NCBI RefSeq assembly: GCF_016127315.1
Contig: NZ_CP065997.1
Coordinates: forward strand, 2,542,001-2,606,000
DNA: 64,000 nt
Reading direction: 5' to 3'
Source of the DNA: Achromobacter deleyi
Lineage (GTDB): Bacteria; Pseudomonadota; Gammaproteobacteria; Burkholderiales; Burkholderiaceae_B
Below the pieces are notes generated by a model. It saw only the letters and a program-made list of their open reading frames with translations, searched no databases and was not told the origin of the DNA. Below are positions 7,946-19,568 of the stretch, piece by piece (position 1 is the stretch's first letter; each line of letters starts with the position of its first letter). Made by a program: the position numbers and the translations under genes.

Positions 7946-9265
7946 TCAGTGCAGTTTGACCCGGGGGCGCGTGCGCCGCATGAGCAGGCGCGCCAGGGCC
8001 AGGGAGGCGGTGCGTGAGATGCCCAGCACCGCTTTGTGGTGCATCAGGTGCAGGCTCATGTACATCAGGCGCGCCAGTGTACCGCTTACGAACAGTCCCC
8101 GTCCGGCCAGCTTGCCCATCAGGCTGCCCACGCCGGCGTCCTGGCCCAGCGAGACCAGCGAGCCGTGGTCCTCGTAGACGTAGGGGGCGGTGGGCTCGGC
8201 CGCGCGGCGCAGGCGCGCGGTGAGCTTCTTGCACAGGTAGTCGGCCTGCTGGTGCGCGGCCTGGGCGCGCGCCGGCACGGTGCGGCCTTCGCGCCAGGGC
8301 GCGGCGCAGCAGTCGCCCAGCGCCAGGATGTGCGGGTCGGCGGTTTCGAGCCGTTCATTGACCTCGAGCTGGCCCAGCTTGTTCAGCGGCAGGTCCAGCT
8401 CGGCCAGCAGGGCCGGGCCCTTGATGCCGGCGGCCCACATGCACAGGCGCGCCGGGAATTCGCGGCCGTCGGCGGTCTTGACCGAATCGGCGGTGACTTC
8501 CGAGACCCGGCAGGCGGTTTCGACGCGGATGCCGAGTTCGGTGAGCCGCGCGGTGGCGGCGGCGGAGATCTTTTCGGGCAGCGCCGACAGGATGCGCGGC
8601 GCGCCCTCGACCAGCGTGATCGCCAGGTCGCGCTCGGCGCGGAAGTTCGGCAGGCCGTAGGCGCTGACGACGTGGCTGGCCTCGGTCAGCTCGACCGCCA
8701 GTTCGACGCCGGTGGCGCCGCCGCCGACGATCACCAGGTCCAGCCGCGCGGACGGATCGCGCACCTTGGCCTGGTCGACCAGCGCCATGGCCTTGAGCAT
8801 GGTCAGGCGGAACTGCTCGGCGTTCTCGGTGGTGTCGAGCGTGACGGCGTGCTCGGCCGCGCCCGGGGTGTTGAAGAAGTTGGAGGTGCTGCCCAGCGCC
8901 AGCACCAGCGTGTCGTAGGCCAGTTCGCGGCGCGGCAGCACTTCCTGGCCTTGCGCGTCGGCCACGGCGTCCACGGTGACCTGGCGGCGTTCGCGGTCGA
9001 CGCCGACCAGCTGGCCCTGCGCGAAGGAAAAGCCGTTCAGGTGCGCCAGCATCAGGTAGGACAGGCCTTCCTGGTGGATGTCCAGCGTGCCGGCCGCCGC
9101 TTCATGCAGCGACGGCTTCCAGATGTGGAACGGGCGGCTGTCGACCAGGGTGACATGCTGGCGGCCGTGGATGCGGCCGAGCTTGGCGGCCAGTTCAAGG
9201 CCGCCGGCACCCCCGCCGACGATGACGATACGTTCCGAGGTGGCTGGCGTCGAATTGGGCATCAT
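7946..9265 (-). CDS. ndh: Type II NADH dehydrogenase / FAD-dependent NAD(P) oxidoreductase
   Basis: 439 residues; single-subunit flavoprotein passing electrons from NADH to quinone without proton pumping, bound to the inner face of the membrane. [18 protein letters not shown] (residues about 13-30) is the FAD-binding dinucleotide fold; [19 protein letters not shown] (about 165-183) is the NADH-binding fold; [11 protein letters not shown] (about 310-320) is the conserved FAD region. The C-terminal 80 residues end in an amphipathic, arginine-rich segment suited to membrane attachment. Two consecutive ATGs occur at 9265 and 9262. pyrF follows after seven bases. Confidence 0.88.
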   Translation of the reverse strand: MMPNSTPATSERIVIVGGGAGGLELAAKLGRIHGRQHVTLVDSRPFHIWKPSLHEAAAGTLDIHQEGLSYLMLAHLNGFSFAQGQLVGVDRERRQVTVDAVADAQGQEVLPRRELAYDTLVLALGSTSNFFNTPGAAEHAVTLDTTENAEQFRLTMLKAMALVDQAKVRDPSARLDLVIVGGGATGVELAVELTEASHVVSAYGLPNFRAERDLAITLVEGAPRILSALPEKISAAATARLTELGIRVETACRVSEVTADSVKTADGREFPARLCMWAAGIKGPALLAELDLPLNKLGQLEVNERLETADPHILALGDCCAAPWREGRTVPARAQAAHQQADYLCKKLTARLRRAAEPTAPYVYEDHGSLVSLGQDAGVGSLMGKLAGRGLFVSGTLARLMYMSLHLMHHKAVLGISRTASLALARLLMRRTRPRVKLH

Positions 9266-9317
9266 GGCTCCCAGTATAGAGGCGCGGGCCCCTGGACGGG
9301 CAAGCCTGCGCCGGGAT

Positions 9318-9716
9318 TCAGTGCATCACGAAGCGGCTGACCGCCACGCCGACCCAGACCGCCACGGTGAACAGCAGCAGCAGCATGACGGCGGCGCTGC
9401 CCAGGTCCTTGGCCCGGCCCAGCAGCGGATGGGTGTCCACCGACAGCGCGTCGGCCAGCGCCTCGACCGCCGAGTTCAGCAGTTCCACCGCCAGCACCAG
9501 CACCACGGTGCCGATCAGGAAGAAGACCTCGACCGTGGTGCGGCCCAGGAAGAACGCGGCCGGGATCAGCAGCACGGCCAGCGCCAGTTCCTGGCGGAAG
9601 GCCGCCTCGTACTTGATGGCGGCCTGCAGGCCCTGCAGCGAGTAGCGCAGCGCGTTCAGGATGCGGCGCAGGCCGCCGGTGCTTTTGTAGGGCGAGTGGT
9701 GCGGATCGGTCGACAT
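9318..9716 (-). CDS. dgkA: Diacylglycerol kinase
   Basis: 132-residue integral inner-membrane kinase that turns diacylglycerol into phosphatidic acid for lipid recycling. An amphipathic N-terminus (GLRRILNALRYSLQGLQAAI) precedes AAFRQELALAV, then three transmembrane helices at about 45-65, 68-88 and 105-127. The catalytic/metal motif VELLNSAVEALAD and the K in LLGRAKDLGSAAVM match DgkA. Last gene of a same-strand group; the start at 9716 faces the polyol dehydrogenase gene across 252 bases in which no further gene was seen. Confidence 0.95.
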   Translation of the reverse strand: MSTDPHHSPYKSTGGLRRILNALRYSLQGLQAAIKYEAAFRQELALAVLLIPAAFFLGRTTVEVFFLIGTVVLVLAVELLNSAVEALADALSVDTHPLLGRAKDLGSAAVMLLLLFTVAVWVGVAVSRFVMH

Positions 9717-9968
9717 GGGGAGCGTAATAAGGCCGGGTGTGGCGGCTTTTTAACAGATATGGATTGCCGGCGTGACGCGATGCACGACGGGCGGGCCGGC
9801 AGGGCATCGTCTTGGTAACGTCGAGTTACGTTTTGCCTTCGTCACGCCCATGCGATACCCTTGCGACGCGCGGCTGCGCGACGGGGCCATCGACCCTGCC
9901 CGCCGCGTGCAATTTCCCTACCAACGCGCCTATCTGCAGGCCACGCGGCAGACGCATGACGGCGCTCT

Positions 9969-11612
9969 ATGGCACGGCAATCCATGCTCGAACGCTTGAA
10001 TACGGAGTCCTTGGCGCGTCTTCCCGCAGACGTGGAAAAACCCGGCTACGACCGCAGCCGGCTCACGCCGGGCATCGTGCACCTGGGGCTGGGCGCCTTT
10101 CACCGCGCGCACCAGGCGGTGGCGACGGACATCGCCATGGCCGCCAGCCAGGACCTGAGCTGGGGCATCCTGGGCGTATCGTTGCGCAGTCCCGCCACCC
10201 GCGACGCGCTGGCGCCGCAGGACGGCCTCTATACGCTGGCGCTGCGCGACCAGGGCGCCGACGGCCAGCCGCGCGAGCAACTGCGCGTGGTGGGCGCGGT
10301 GCAGCGCGTGATGGTGGCCGAGGAAGATCCTAACGCCGTGCTCGAGCGCATCGCCTATCCGCAGACGCGCATCGTCAGCCTGACCATCACCGAGAAGGGC
10401 TATTGCCACGAGCCGGCCAGCGGCCACCTGCGATGGGACGACCCCGACATCCTGCACGACCTGGAGAACCCGATCCGCCCGCGCAGCGCCATCGGCCTGC
10501 TGGTCTACGGCCTGGCGCTGCGGCGCGAACGCGGCCTGCCGGCGCTGACGCTGCTGTCCTGCGACAACCTGCAGGCCAACGGCGATACCCTGCGCAGCCT
10601 GGTGCTGGCCTTCGCGCTGCGGCTGGACGTGGCGTTGACCGGCTGGATCGACGCCCACTGCACCTTTCCCAATTCCATGGTCGACCGCATCGTGCCGGCC
10701 ACCCGCGACGACGACCGCGCGCGCATCACGCAGCGGCTGGGCATGGAAGACACCTGGCCGGTGGTCGGCGAGCCCTACCTGAACTGGGTGATCGAGGACA
10801 AGTTCGCGGCCGGCCGTCCCGCCTGGGAAGCGGCGGGCGTGACCTTCGTGGCCAACGCCGCGCCCTACGAACGCCTGAAGCTGCGCATGGTCAACGGTCC
10901 TCATTCGGCGCTGGCCTACCTGGGGGCGCTGCTGGGCATCGAGACCATCCGCGAAGCCGCGATCCTGCCGGCGCTGCGCGAGTATCTCGATGACATGATG
11001 CGCCACGAGATCGCGCCGACGCTCAAGGGCATCCCGGACTCGGGGCTGGAAGGCTATCGCCAGCGCTTCCTGGCGCGCGTGGACAACCCGGCGCTGCCGC
11101 AGCCGACGCGGCAGGTCGCGATGGACGGCTCGCAAAAATTGCCGCAGCGGCTCTTGGCCACCATCCGCGACCGCCTGCGCGGCGGTGACGATATCCGCCG
11201 CCTGGCGCTGGCGGTGGCGGCCTGGCTGCACTATCTGCGTGGCGAGGACGAGAACGGCGCCAGCCATGAGATCCAGGATCCGCTGGCCAGGCCGCTGGCC
11301 AGGCTGGTGGCGCGCGCCGACGTCGCGGCGCGGGCGGCGGCGCCCAAGCAGGCCGCGTATCGCCGCGCGCTGGTGCTGGCCGGTTTTCGGCCGGTGTTCG
11401 GCGACCTTGGCGAGAAGCCGGTGTTCGTGGCCGCGCTGGCCGCGCAGCTGGAGACCCTGCGCGAACACGGCGTGCTGCATGCGCTGGAAGCCGTGGCGCG
11501 CGAACCCGAGACCATCGCCCCGTCAGACAGCCTGGCGCTGGCCGACGCCATGGATGCGGCTGACGCCGATGCGGCGGCGCAGCCGCGGGAAGCGGCGGGC
11601 GTCGGCATGTGA
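9969..11612 (+). CDS. Mannitol/polyol dehydrogenase family protein
   Basis: About 547 residues; NAD-dependent long-chain polyol or uronate dehydrogenase (mannitol 2-dehydrogenase, arabinitol dehydrogenase or fructuronate reductase type). The Rossmann start IVHLGLGAFHRAHQAV (about residues 37-52), SLTITEKGY, SCDNLQANGD, and catalytic KLRMVNGPHSALAYLG (Lys and His) are all present. The C-terminal 30 residues are Ala/Asp-rich and outside the conserved domain. ATG 9969 gives the longest frame; ATG 9984 (MLERLNTE) is equally plausible since neither has a good ribosome site. No transporter or kinase gene accompanies it, so the substrate is open. Confidence 0.87.
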   Translation: MARQSMLERLNTESLARLPADVEKPGYDRSRLTPGIVHLGLGAFHRAHQAVATDIAMAASQDLSWGILGVSLRSPATRDALAPQDGLYTLALRDQGADGQPREQLRVVGAVQRVMVAEEDPNAVLERIAYPQTRIVSLTITEKGYCHEPASGHLRWDDPDILHDLENPIRPRSAIGLLVYGLALRRERGLPALTLLSCDNLQANGDTLRSLVLAFALRLDVALTGWIDAHCTFPNSMVDRIVPATRDDDRARITQRLGMEDTWPVVGEPYLNWVIEDKFAAGRPAWEAAGVTFVANAAPYERLKLRMVNGPHSALAYLGALLGIETIREAAILPALREYLDDMMRHEIAPTLKGIPDSGLEGYRQRFLARVDNPALPQPTRQVAMDGSQKLPQRLLATIRDRLRGGDDIRRLALAVAAWLHYLRGEDENGASHEIQDPLARPLARLVARADVAARAAAPKQAAYRRALVLAGFRPVFGDLGEKPVFVAALAAQLETLREHGVLHALEAVAREPETIAPSDSLALADAMDAADADAAAQPREAAGVGM

Positions 11613-11642
11613 TCCCACGGCGCGCCGCCGGCGGCCGCCGCG

Positions 11643-12349
<707 letters not shown>

Positions 12350-12353
<4 letters not shown>

Positions 12354-13129
12354 GCGGGGGCTCCCTGCGCGCGGCGGCCGGCGTGGCCGCGCTCGCTGCC
12401 CAGATAGCATTCGCGCACCTGCGGATCATTGCGGATCTGGTCGGCGTCGCCGCAGGCCAGCGCGCGGCCATACACCAGCACCGTGATGCGGTCGGACAGC
12501 GCGAACACCGCCTGCATGTCGTGCTCCACCAGCAGGATGGTGTACTGCCCGCGCAGCCGCTGCAGCAGCCGCGTCATGGCCTCGGATTCGTGCTGGCTCA
12601 TGCCGGCCATGGGTTCGTCCAGCAGCAGCAGGCTCGGCTCGCAGGCCAGCACCATGGCCAGTTCCAGCTGCCGCAGCTCGCCATGCGCCAGCGCGGCGGC
12701 TGGGGTGTCGGCGCGGCCGTCGAGTCCGGCCAGCGCCAGCGCGTCGCGCGCCGGTTCGCGCAGCGCGGGGGTGGACAGCATCGGCCGCCAGAAGCGGAAG
12801 CTGTGGCCGCGCCGCGCCTGCACCGCCATGGCCACGTTCTCCAGCGCGGTGAACGGCTTGAATACCGACGTGATCTGGTACGAGCGCGCCAGCCCGCGGC
12901 GCACGCGCCGCTCGACCGGCAGCCGCGTCACGTCCTCGCCATCGAGCAGCACGCGGCCGCCGTCGGGCCGCAGCTCGCCGCTCAACTGGCCGATCAGCGT
13001 GGTTTTGCCCGCGCCGTTGGGGCCGATCACGGCATGCAGTTCGCCCGGCCGGATGTCCAGCGACAGGTCGTCGGTGACGGTCAGGCCGCCGTAGCGCTTG
13101 ACCAGGTGTTCGACGCGCAGCGCGCTCAT
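12350..13129 (-). CDS. livG: Branched-chain-type ABC transporter ATPase (LivG)
   Basis: 259 residues. Walker A GPNGAGKTTLIGQLSGEL near residue 35, Q-loop region ARSYQITSVFKPFTALEN, a short signature AHGELRQLELAMVLA (less canonical LSGGQ replaced by LAHGE, common in LivG), and Walker B LLLLDEPMAGMS. The C-terminal extension after the helical domain is typical of LivG. ATG 13129 overlaps the livM stop by four bases; the reading frame open upstream is livM sequence in another frame. Confidence 0.9.
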
Positions 13130-14112
13130 CGTGGTTCTCCGGTGGGATGGGGCAGGGTGCGGGCGGCGCGCAGGCGTATCGGCGCGTCCGACAGGCCGCC
13201 ATAGAGGCCGCGGCGCGACACTAGCACCACGCCCACGATCAGCAGGCCCATCACCAGCATCCAGTGGTCGGTCAGCAGCTTCAGGCCTTCCTCCAGCAAC
13301 AGGAAGGCCAACGCGCCGGCCACCGGGCCGACGACCGTGCCCAGCCCGCCCAGCGCCACCATCACGATCAGTTCGCCGGAGGTGGTCCAGGCCAGGTACG
13401 AGGGCGACACATACAGCGTCAGGTTGGCCAGCAGCACGCCGGCCACGCCGCACACCATGGCCGACAGCACATAGGCCGCCAGGCGGTAGCGCAGCGTCGC
13501 GAAGCCCAGCGCGCGCATGCGCCGCTCGTTGGCCTGGCAGCCGCGCAGGGCCATGCCGAACGGCGCGTGCACCAGCCGGTGCAGCGCGGCCAGCGCCAGC
13601 AGCAGCACGCCGAACGCGGTGTAGTACAGCGCCAGCGGCGTATCGAGCCGGAACAGGCCGAAGTCGCTGCCGGCGAACAGCGACATGCCGTCATCGCCGC
13701 CGAAGCCCTCCAGCCCCGTGGCCAGGAAATAGAACATCTGCGCGAACGCCAGCGTGATCATGATGAAGGCGATGCCGGACGTGCGCATCGCCACGTAGCC
13801 GCTGACCAGGCCGACCACGGCGCAGGCGCCCAGCGCGGCCAGCAGGTGCAGCCAGCCGTTCTCGATGCCGTAGTGGTTCAGCACGCCAACCGCGTAGGCG
13901 CCCAGGCCCAGGTACAGCGCGTGGCCGAAGCTGACCATGCCGCCGTAGCCCAGCAGCAGGTTCAGCGCCAGCGCGGCGATGCCGTACACCAGCACCCGGC
14001 CGAACAGCGCCAGCAGGAACGGTTCGCCCTGCCATTGCGCATACAGCGGCACCAGCGCCAGGAGCAGCAACAGCGCGCCGGCGGCGAGCGTGCGGGGAGA
14101 GAGTCGAAGCAT
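13126..14112 (-). CDS. livM: Branched-chain-type ABC transporter permease (LivM)
   Basis: 328-residue inner-membrane permease with about nine hydrophobic helices. Family signature GYGGMVSFGHALYLGLGAYA near residues 55-75 and the cytoplasmic coupling loop GMALRGCQANERRMRALGF near 190-210. The start at 14112 lies 19 bases after livH. It pairs with LivH to form the membrane channel of the importer. Confidence 0.92.
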   Translation of the reverse strand: MLRLSPRTLAAGALLLLLALVPLYAQWQGEPFLLALFGRVLVYGIAALALNLLLGYGGMVSFGHALYLGLGAYAVGVLNHYGIENGWLHLLAALGACAVVGLVSGYVAMRTSGIAFIMITLAFAQMFYFLATGLEGFGGDDGMSLFAGSDFGLFRLDTPLALYYTAFGVLLLALAALHRLVHAPFGMALRGCQANERRMRALGFATLRYRLAAYVLSAMVCGVAGVLLANLTLYVSPSYLAWTTSGELIVMVALGGLGTVVGPVAGALAFLLLEEGLKLLTDHWMLVMGLLIVGVVLVSRRGLYGGLSDAPIRLRAARTLPHPTGEPR

Positions 14113-14131
14113 GTCGTGGCCTCCTTGGGCG

Positions 14132-15052
14132 CTATCCGTGCCGCACGGGAAACAGGCCCTGCGGCCGCAGCGCCAGCACCAGCGCCATGACGATGTAGAT
14201 CAGCATCGAGGCGATCGCCGGCCCCGCCGCGTTGGCGGCGGCCGGCGGCAGCGCGGCGCGCAGCAAGGCGGGCAGCAGCGCCCGCCCCAGCGTGTCGACC
14301 AGCCCCACCATCAGCGCCGCCAGGAAGGCGCCGCGCACCGAGCCGATGCCGCCGATGACGATCACCACCAGCGTCAGGATCAGGATCGGCTCGCCCATGC
14401 CGGTCTGCGCCGACAGGATCGGCCCGGCCATCAACCCGGCCACGCCCGCCAGCACCGCGCCCAGCACGAACAGCAGCGTGTTCAGGCGCGCGATGTTCAC
14501 GCCCAGCGCGCCCACCATCATGCGGTCGGTGGAGCCGGCGCGGATCAGCATGCCCAGCCGCGTGCGGTGGATCAGCACGTAGCAGCCCGCCGCCACCGCC
14601 AGCCCCGCCACGATGATGAGGAAACGGTACAGCGGATAGGTGACGCCCAGCAGGTCGATGGTGCCCGACAGCCACGACGGCAGGCCCATGCTGATGGGCG
14701 CCGGGCCCCAGATGATGCGCGTCAGTTCGTTGAAGAACAGGATGAAGCCGAAGGTGGCGAGCACCTGGTCCAGGTGCTCGCGCGGATACAGCCGCGCCAG
14801 CGCGATGCGGTCCAGCAGCAGTCCCAGCAGCGCCATGCCGGCCACCACCGCGGCGGCGGCCAGCAGGAACGAGCCGCTGTGGCGGAACACGGTGGCCGCG
14901 ATGAACGCGCCCATCATGTACAGCGAGCCGTGCGCCAGGTTGATGAAGTTCATGATGCCGAACACCAGCGTCAGGCCGGCGGCCAGCAGGAAAAGCAGGA
15001 TACCCAGCTGCAGGCCGTTCAGGGCCTGCACCAGGAGCAATGTCGCGGACAT
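14132..15052 (-). CDS. livH: Branched-chain-type ABC transporter permease (LivH)
   Basis: 306 residues, highly hydrophobic. N-terminal LVFGIMNFINLAHGSLYMMG (about 29-48) is the LivH signature, and the coupling segment LGMLIRAGSTDRMMVGALG is near 175-195. It follows the binding-protein gene by 35 bases on the minus strand. Confidence 0.92.
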   Translation of the reverse strand: MSATLLLVQALNGLQLGILLFLLAAGLTLVFGIMNFINLAHGSLYMMGAFIAATVFRHSGSFLLAAAAVVAGMALLGLLLDRIALARLYPREHLDQVLATFGFILFFNELTRIIWGPAPISMGLPSWLSGTIDLLGVTYPLYRFLIIVAGLAVAAGCYVLIHRTRLGMLIRAGSTDRMMVGALGVNIARLNTLLFVLGAVLAGVAGLMAGPILSAQTGMGEPILILTLVVIVIGGIGSVRGAFLAALMVGLVDTLGRALLPALLRAALPPAAANAAGPAIASMLIYIVMALVLALRPQGLFPVRHG

Positions 15053-15087
15053 GGCGCCTTACCTCGTTCTTGCCCGGCAGGCCGGCG

Positions 15088-16263
15088 TCATTTCATGGCG
15101 CACTGGGCGGCGTACTGATCCGAGACCTTGGACAGGTCGGCGAAGATCGGGCCCTTGTTGACGAAGCCGACCTTGCCGTCCGCGCCCGCCGCCACGTCGG
15201 CGCGGAAGAAGCCGGCCGCCGGGAAGTGGTTGGGCTGGTAGCGGAATTCGCCGCGCACCGACTGGAAATCGGCCGCCTCCAGCGCCTTGCGCAAGGCTTC
15301 CTTGTCGTCGGTCTTGCCGCCGGTGCGCTTGAGCGCCGAGCCGATCAGCTGCGCCGCGTCCCAGGACTGGGCCGCGTAGCTGGAGGGCTCGCGGCCGTAC
15401 TTCTGGCGGAAGGCGGCGGCGAAGGCCTTGTTGGCGGCGTTGTCCAGGTCCGGCGAATACGGCACGTTGGTGACCGCGCCCAGCGCATCCTTCTGCAGCG
15501 CGGGCAGCGTGGCGCCGTCGATGGTGTCCACCGACAGCAGCGGGATCTTGTCGAACAGGCCGGCCTGGCGGTACTGCTTGATGAAGTTCACGCCCATGCC
15601 GCCGGGAAAGAACACATAGGCGGCATCGGGCTTGGCGTCGGCCAGGGCCGCCAGCTCGACCGAGTAGTCGGGCTGGTTGACCTGGGTGAAGACCTCGTTG
15701 ACCACCTCGCCCTTGAAGAAGCGCTTGAAGCCGGCCATGGCGTCCTTGCCGGCCTGGTAGTTGGGCGCCAGCAGGTAGACCTTCCTGAAGCCCATCTGGT
15801 TTGCCATCTCGCCGCTGCCTTCGTGGCGCTGGGTGTTGTTCCACGAGGTCGAGAAGAAGAACGGCGAACAGTCCTTGCCGGCCAGGTTGGTGGGGCCGGC
15901 GTTCGAGCCCACCAGGAACACGCCGGCGCCCGTCACCGGCCGCGCCACGGCCAGCATCACGTTGGAATACACCACGCCGGTGATGATCGGCACCTTGTCG
16001 CTCTGCACCAGCTTGCGCGCGGCCTGCACGCCGACCTCGGGCTTGAACTGGTCGTCTTCCTTGATGACCTGCACCGGCACGCCGCCCAGCTTGCCGCCGC
16101 CCTGTTCGACGGCCAGCATGAAGCCGTCGAGCTGGTCCTGCCCGAGCACCGAGCCGGGGCCGGTCAGCGTGGTCAGCAGGCCGATCTTGACGTCGGCCCA
16201 GGCGGCGGCGCCGGGCGCCAGTCCCATAGCCGCGGCGGCGGCCAGCAGATAGATGCGTTTCAT
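15088..16263 (-). CDS. livK: Branched-chain-type ABC transporter substrate-binding protein
   Basis: 391-residue periplasmic protein. The signal peptide runs from MKRIYLLAAAAAMG to a cleavage site after AAAWA (about residue 22), followed by DVKIGLLTTLTGPGSVLGQD, the common start of mature HAAT binding proteins. ATG 16263 is set by this signal peptide. Fifty bases separate it from nbaD upstream. The internal segment FFSTSWNNTQRHEG replaces the usual ligand Ser/Thr region. Genomic context suggests an aromatic carboxylate ligand such as anthranilate or a hydroxyanthranilate, which is inference. Confidence 0.88.
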   Translation of the reverse strand: MKRIYLLAAAAAMGLAPGAAAWADVKIGLLTTLTGPGSVLGQDQLDGFMLAVEQGGGKLGGVPVQVIKEDDQFKPEVGVQAARKLVQSDKVPIITGVVYSNVMLAVARPVTGAGVFLVGSNAGPTNLAGKDCSPFFFSTSWNNTQRHEGSGEMANQMGFRKVYLLAPNYQAGKDAMAGFKRFFKGEVVNEVFTQVNQPDYSVELAALADAKPDAAYVFFPGGMGVNFIKQYRQAGLFDKIPLLSVDTIDGATLPALQKDALGAVTNVPYSPDLDNAANKAFAAAFRQKYGREPSSYAAQSWDAAQLIGSALKRTGGKTDDKEALRKALEAADFQSVRGEFRYQPNHFPAAGFFRADVAAGADGKVGFVNKGPIFADLSKVSDQYAAQCAMK

Positions 16264-16313
16264 GGTGATTCCCCTTGCGTTGCCGTGTCTCACGGTCATG
16301 GTTGGCGGGTGCT

Positions 16314-17315
16314 TCAACGGCCCAGCCCGAAAAAGGTCTGCGTGTTGCCCGACAGGATCTTCTGCTGCACGGCGGGCAGCAGCTCGGAGTTCGAGACCAG
16401 TTGGCCGACCTCCTGCTCGCCCAGCGGATAGGGATAGTCGGAGCCCAGCAGCACGCGGTCCTCGCCCATCACGTCGATCAACAGGCGCAGCGAGCGCGGA
16501 TCGAACACGGCGCTGTCGACGTAGAAGCGGTCGGTGTACGACGAGGGCAGCCGCGGACAGTCCTGGCGCACGATGTCGCGGTGGCGCCAGGCGTTGTCCA
16601 CGCGCCCCAGCAGGAAGGCGAAGCTGCCGCCGCCATGGGCGAAGCAGAGCTTGAGGCTGCGCGGGATGCGCTCGAACGCGCCGGACAGGATCAGCGACAG
16701 GATGCCCAGCTGCGTCTCGGCCGGCATGGCGACCAGCCATGGCAGCATCCAGCGCTTCATGCGGCCGTCGGTCATCATGTCCCACGGGTGCACCAGCACC
16801 GGGATGTCGTGTTCGGCGCAATGCACCAGGAACTGCACCAGCGTGTCGTCGTCCAGGTCGCGCGGGCCGACGTGGTTGCCGATCTGCACGCCCAGGTGGC
16901 CGGCGGCGCGGGCGCGCGAGGCCTCGCGGCAGGCCAGGTCCAGATCCTGTAGCGGCACCTGCGCCAGGGCCTTGAGGCGGTCGGGCGCGAACGCGCAGTG
17001 CTCCAGCGCCAGGTCGTTCATGCGCGCGGCCCAATCGGCCGCGGCCTGCGCCGGATAGGTGTAGCCGAACATCACCGGCGTGGCGCACAGGATCTGCAGG
17101 TCGACGCCGTGGCGGTCCATCTGTGCGACGCGCAGGGCCGGGTCCCACAGGGTGGCGTCGACGGGGCGGAACGGACGGTCACCGGCCATGATCTGGCCGG
17201 TCGAGCCATCGCCGTCGCGCCGCAGCCAGGGCGCATCGACCGGGTCCAGCGCCGCCGCTTCCTGCCGCGTGATGGGCGGGAAGAAGTGCGCGTGCATATC
17301 GATTTTCAAGGTCAT
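16314..17315 (-). CDS. nbaD: 2-amino-3-carboxymuconate-6-semialdehyde decarboxylase
   Basis: 333 residues, amidohydrolase fold. Decarboxylates 2-amino-3-carboxymuconate semialdehyde to 2-aminomuconate semialdehyde in the meta-cleavage pathway of 3-hydroxyanthranilate. Zinc ligands are His in DMHAHFFP near residues 8-10, His in [20 protein letters not shown] (about 174) and Asp in [12 protein letters not shown] near residue 292. [17 protein letters not shown] (about 225-241) is strongly typical of ACMSD. It lies 27 bases after nbaC, whose product makes the substrate, which supports the call. Confidence 0.92.
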   Translation of the reverse strand: MTLKIDMHAHFFPPITRQEAAALDPVDAPWLRRDGDGSTGQIMAGDRPFRPVDATLWDPALRVAQMDRHGVDLQILCATPVMFGYTYPAQAAADWAARMNDLALEHCAFAPDRLKALAQVPLQDLDLACREASRARAAGHLGVQIGNHVGPRDLDDDTLVQFLVHCAEHDIPVLVHPWDMMTDGRMKRWMLPWLVAMPAETQLGILSLILSGAFERIPRSLKLCFAHGGGSFAFLLGRVDNAWRHRDIVRQDCPRLPSSYTDRFYVDSAVFDPRSLRLLIDVMGEDRVLLGSDYPYPLGEQEVGQLVSNSELLPAVQQKILSGNTQTFFGLGR

Positions 17316-17342
17316 AAAAGGACGGATGACAGGTTGGGGGCG

Positions 17343-18029
<687 letters not shown>

Positions 18030-18040
18030 GATGCGCCGGA

Positions 18041-19015
18041 TCAGGCGTCCTGAGGACCCGGCGCGCGCTGCGCCGCGATCTGCTTGAGGTAGTCGACCAG
18101 GCGCAGGCAGGCGGGCGTCAGCGGCCGGTCGGCGCGGATCGAATAGCCGACGTCGCCGAACGCGCCGAAGGCGTCGGTGGGCAGGCGCGTCAGCACGCCC
18201 ATGGCCAGGAACTGGGCCGCGGCGTCATAGGGCATCAGCGCCAGCGCATCGCTGTGCATCAGGATGCCGATATTGGTCAGCAGCGACAGCGACTCGACGT
18301 GGCGCGTGGGCAGCCGCACGCCGGCATCGAAGAAGCTGCGCTCGATCGAGGCGCGCAGCGGCGAGGTGGGCGCGGGCAGGATCCAGATGTGGTCGGCCAG
18401 CTCGGCCAGCGTCACGCGAGCGGCCCCGGCCAGTGGATGGCGCGCGCCGGCCACCAGGCACAGGTCTTCGCGATACAGCTTGTGGTGGTCGACGGCGACG
18501 CCCGAGATCGACGCCATGTCGGCGCCCGGCAGGCGGCCCACCACGATGTCGACGTCGCCGGTGGCCAGCGCCGGCAGCAGCTGCGCCGACGGCCCTTCGC
18601 GCACCGTGACCTGGATGCCGGGGTGGTCGGTCATCAGCCGCGCGATGGCCTCGGGCAGCAGCTTGGCCGAGGCCGCGATCAGCGTGCCCACCACCACGTG
18701 GCCGCTGGCGCCGCCCAGCACCGCGTCGATGTCGTCGGCCATGTAGCGGATCTCGGCCATCATGGCGTGCACGCGGCGGCCCAGCACCAGCGCCAGCTCG
18801 GTCGGCGTGACGCCGCGGTTGGAGCGCTCGAACAGCGTCGCGCCGAAGAAGGCCTCCAGGTCGTGGATGGCCTTGGTGACGGTGGGCTGGGTCAGGTGCA
18901 TTTCGCTGGCGGCGCGCGACAGCGAACGGCGCGCCAGCACGCGCTCGAAGATCTGCAGCTGGTGCAGCTTCAGTTTGTGGCTGAGCGCGTTGGGCGTGAT
19001 GCGGAAGTTCGACAT
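18041..19015 (-). CDS. LysR-family transcriptional regulator of the nba locus
   Basis: 324 residues. Winged HTH at about residues 10-70 (LHQLQIFERVLARRSLSRAA and LTQPTVTKAIHDLEA), then a substrate-binding LysR domain from about 95. ATG 19015 begins at family homology; a longer frame back to a TTG overlapping the nbaF stop would add 33 atypical residues. It sits inside the catabolic operon between nbaF and nbaC and is likely its activator, perhaps responding to a pathway aromatic acid. That role is inferred from position. Confidence 0.85.
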   Translation of the reverse strand: MSNFRITPNALSHKLKLHQLQIFERVLARRSLSRAASEMHLTQPTVTKAIHDLEAFFGATLFERSNRGVTPTELALVLGRRVHAMMAEIRYMADDIDAVLGGASGHVVVGTLIAASAKLLPEAIARLMTDHPGIQVTVREGPSAQLLPALATGDVDIVVGRLPGADMASISGVAVDHHKLYREDLCLVAGARHPLAGAARVTLAELADHIWILPAPTSPLRASIERSFFDAGVRLPTRHVESLSLLTNIGILMHSDALALMPYDAAAQFLAMGVLTRLPTDAFGAFGDVGYSIRADRPLTPACLRLVDYLKQIAAQRAPGPQDA

Positions 19016-19110
19016 GCGCGCGGCCGTCCCGGCGCGGCGGCCGGGGCGGCGATCCTGTTCCGAAGGAAAAGCCGGAAGGCGGTCTGGCGCCATGGCCGCG
19101 CGGGTGTCGG

Positions 19111-19542
19111 TCAACGCGCCAGCGGCTTGTAGGCGACCGCCTTGATCTCAATCAGCAATTGCGGGTGCGGCAGCTGATGCACCGCCACGGTGGTGCGTGC
19201 CGGCCCATCGGCGTCGAAGAACTCGCCGTAGACCTGATTGTAGCCACCGAAGTCGTTCATGTTGACCAGGAAAGTACTGATCTCGACCACGTCCGCCAGG
19301 CCCGCGCCGGCGCTGGCCAGGATGTCGCGGATGTTCTCGATCACCGCGCGCGTCTGCACGCGGATGTCGAGCGTGGTGGTGCCCATCGCGTCGACCTCGG
19401 CGCCGGCGATGCGGTTGTCCGGCAGGCGCGAGCTGGTGCCCGAGACGAACAGGAAGTCGCCGGCGCGCTTGATGTGGGGATACTTGCCACGCGGGGTGGC
19501 CTTGCCGGCGACGACGGTGGCGCTGACGGAAGCTTGGGTCAT
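19111..19542 (-). CDS. nbaF: 2-aminomuconate deaminase, RidA/YjgF family
   Basis: 143 residues of the YjgF/YER057c/UK114 fold. Segments [38 protein letters not shown] and [20 protein letters not shown] are typical of the 2-aminomuconate deaminase branch. It hydrolyses 2-aminomuconate to 4-oxalocrotonate plus ammonia. Immediate neighbours nbaE, nbaC and nbaD supply and lead to its substrate, which raises the call above generic RidA. Start ATG 19542; 26 bases separate it from nbaE. Confidence 0.88.
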   Translation of the reverse strand: MTQASVSATVVAGKATPRGKYPHIKRAGDFLFVSGTSSRLPDNRIAGAEVDAMGTTTLDIRVQTRAVIENIRDILASAGAGLADVVEISTFLVNMNDFGGYNQVYGEFFDADGPARTTVAVHQLPHPQLLIEIKAVAYKPLAR

Positions 19543-19568
19543 GGCGGTGTCCTTGGAGGCGCTGTGGC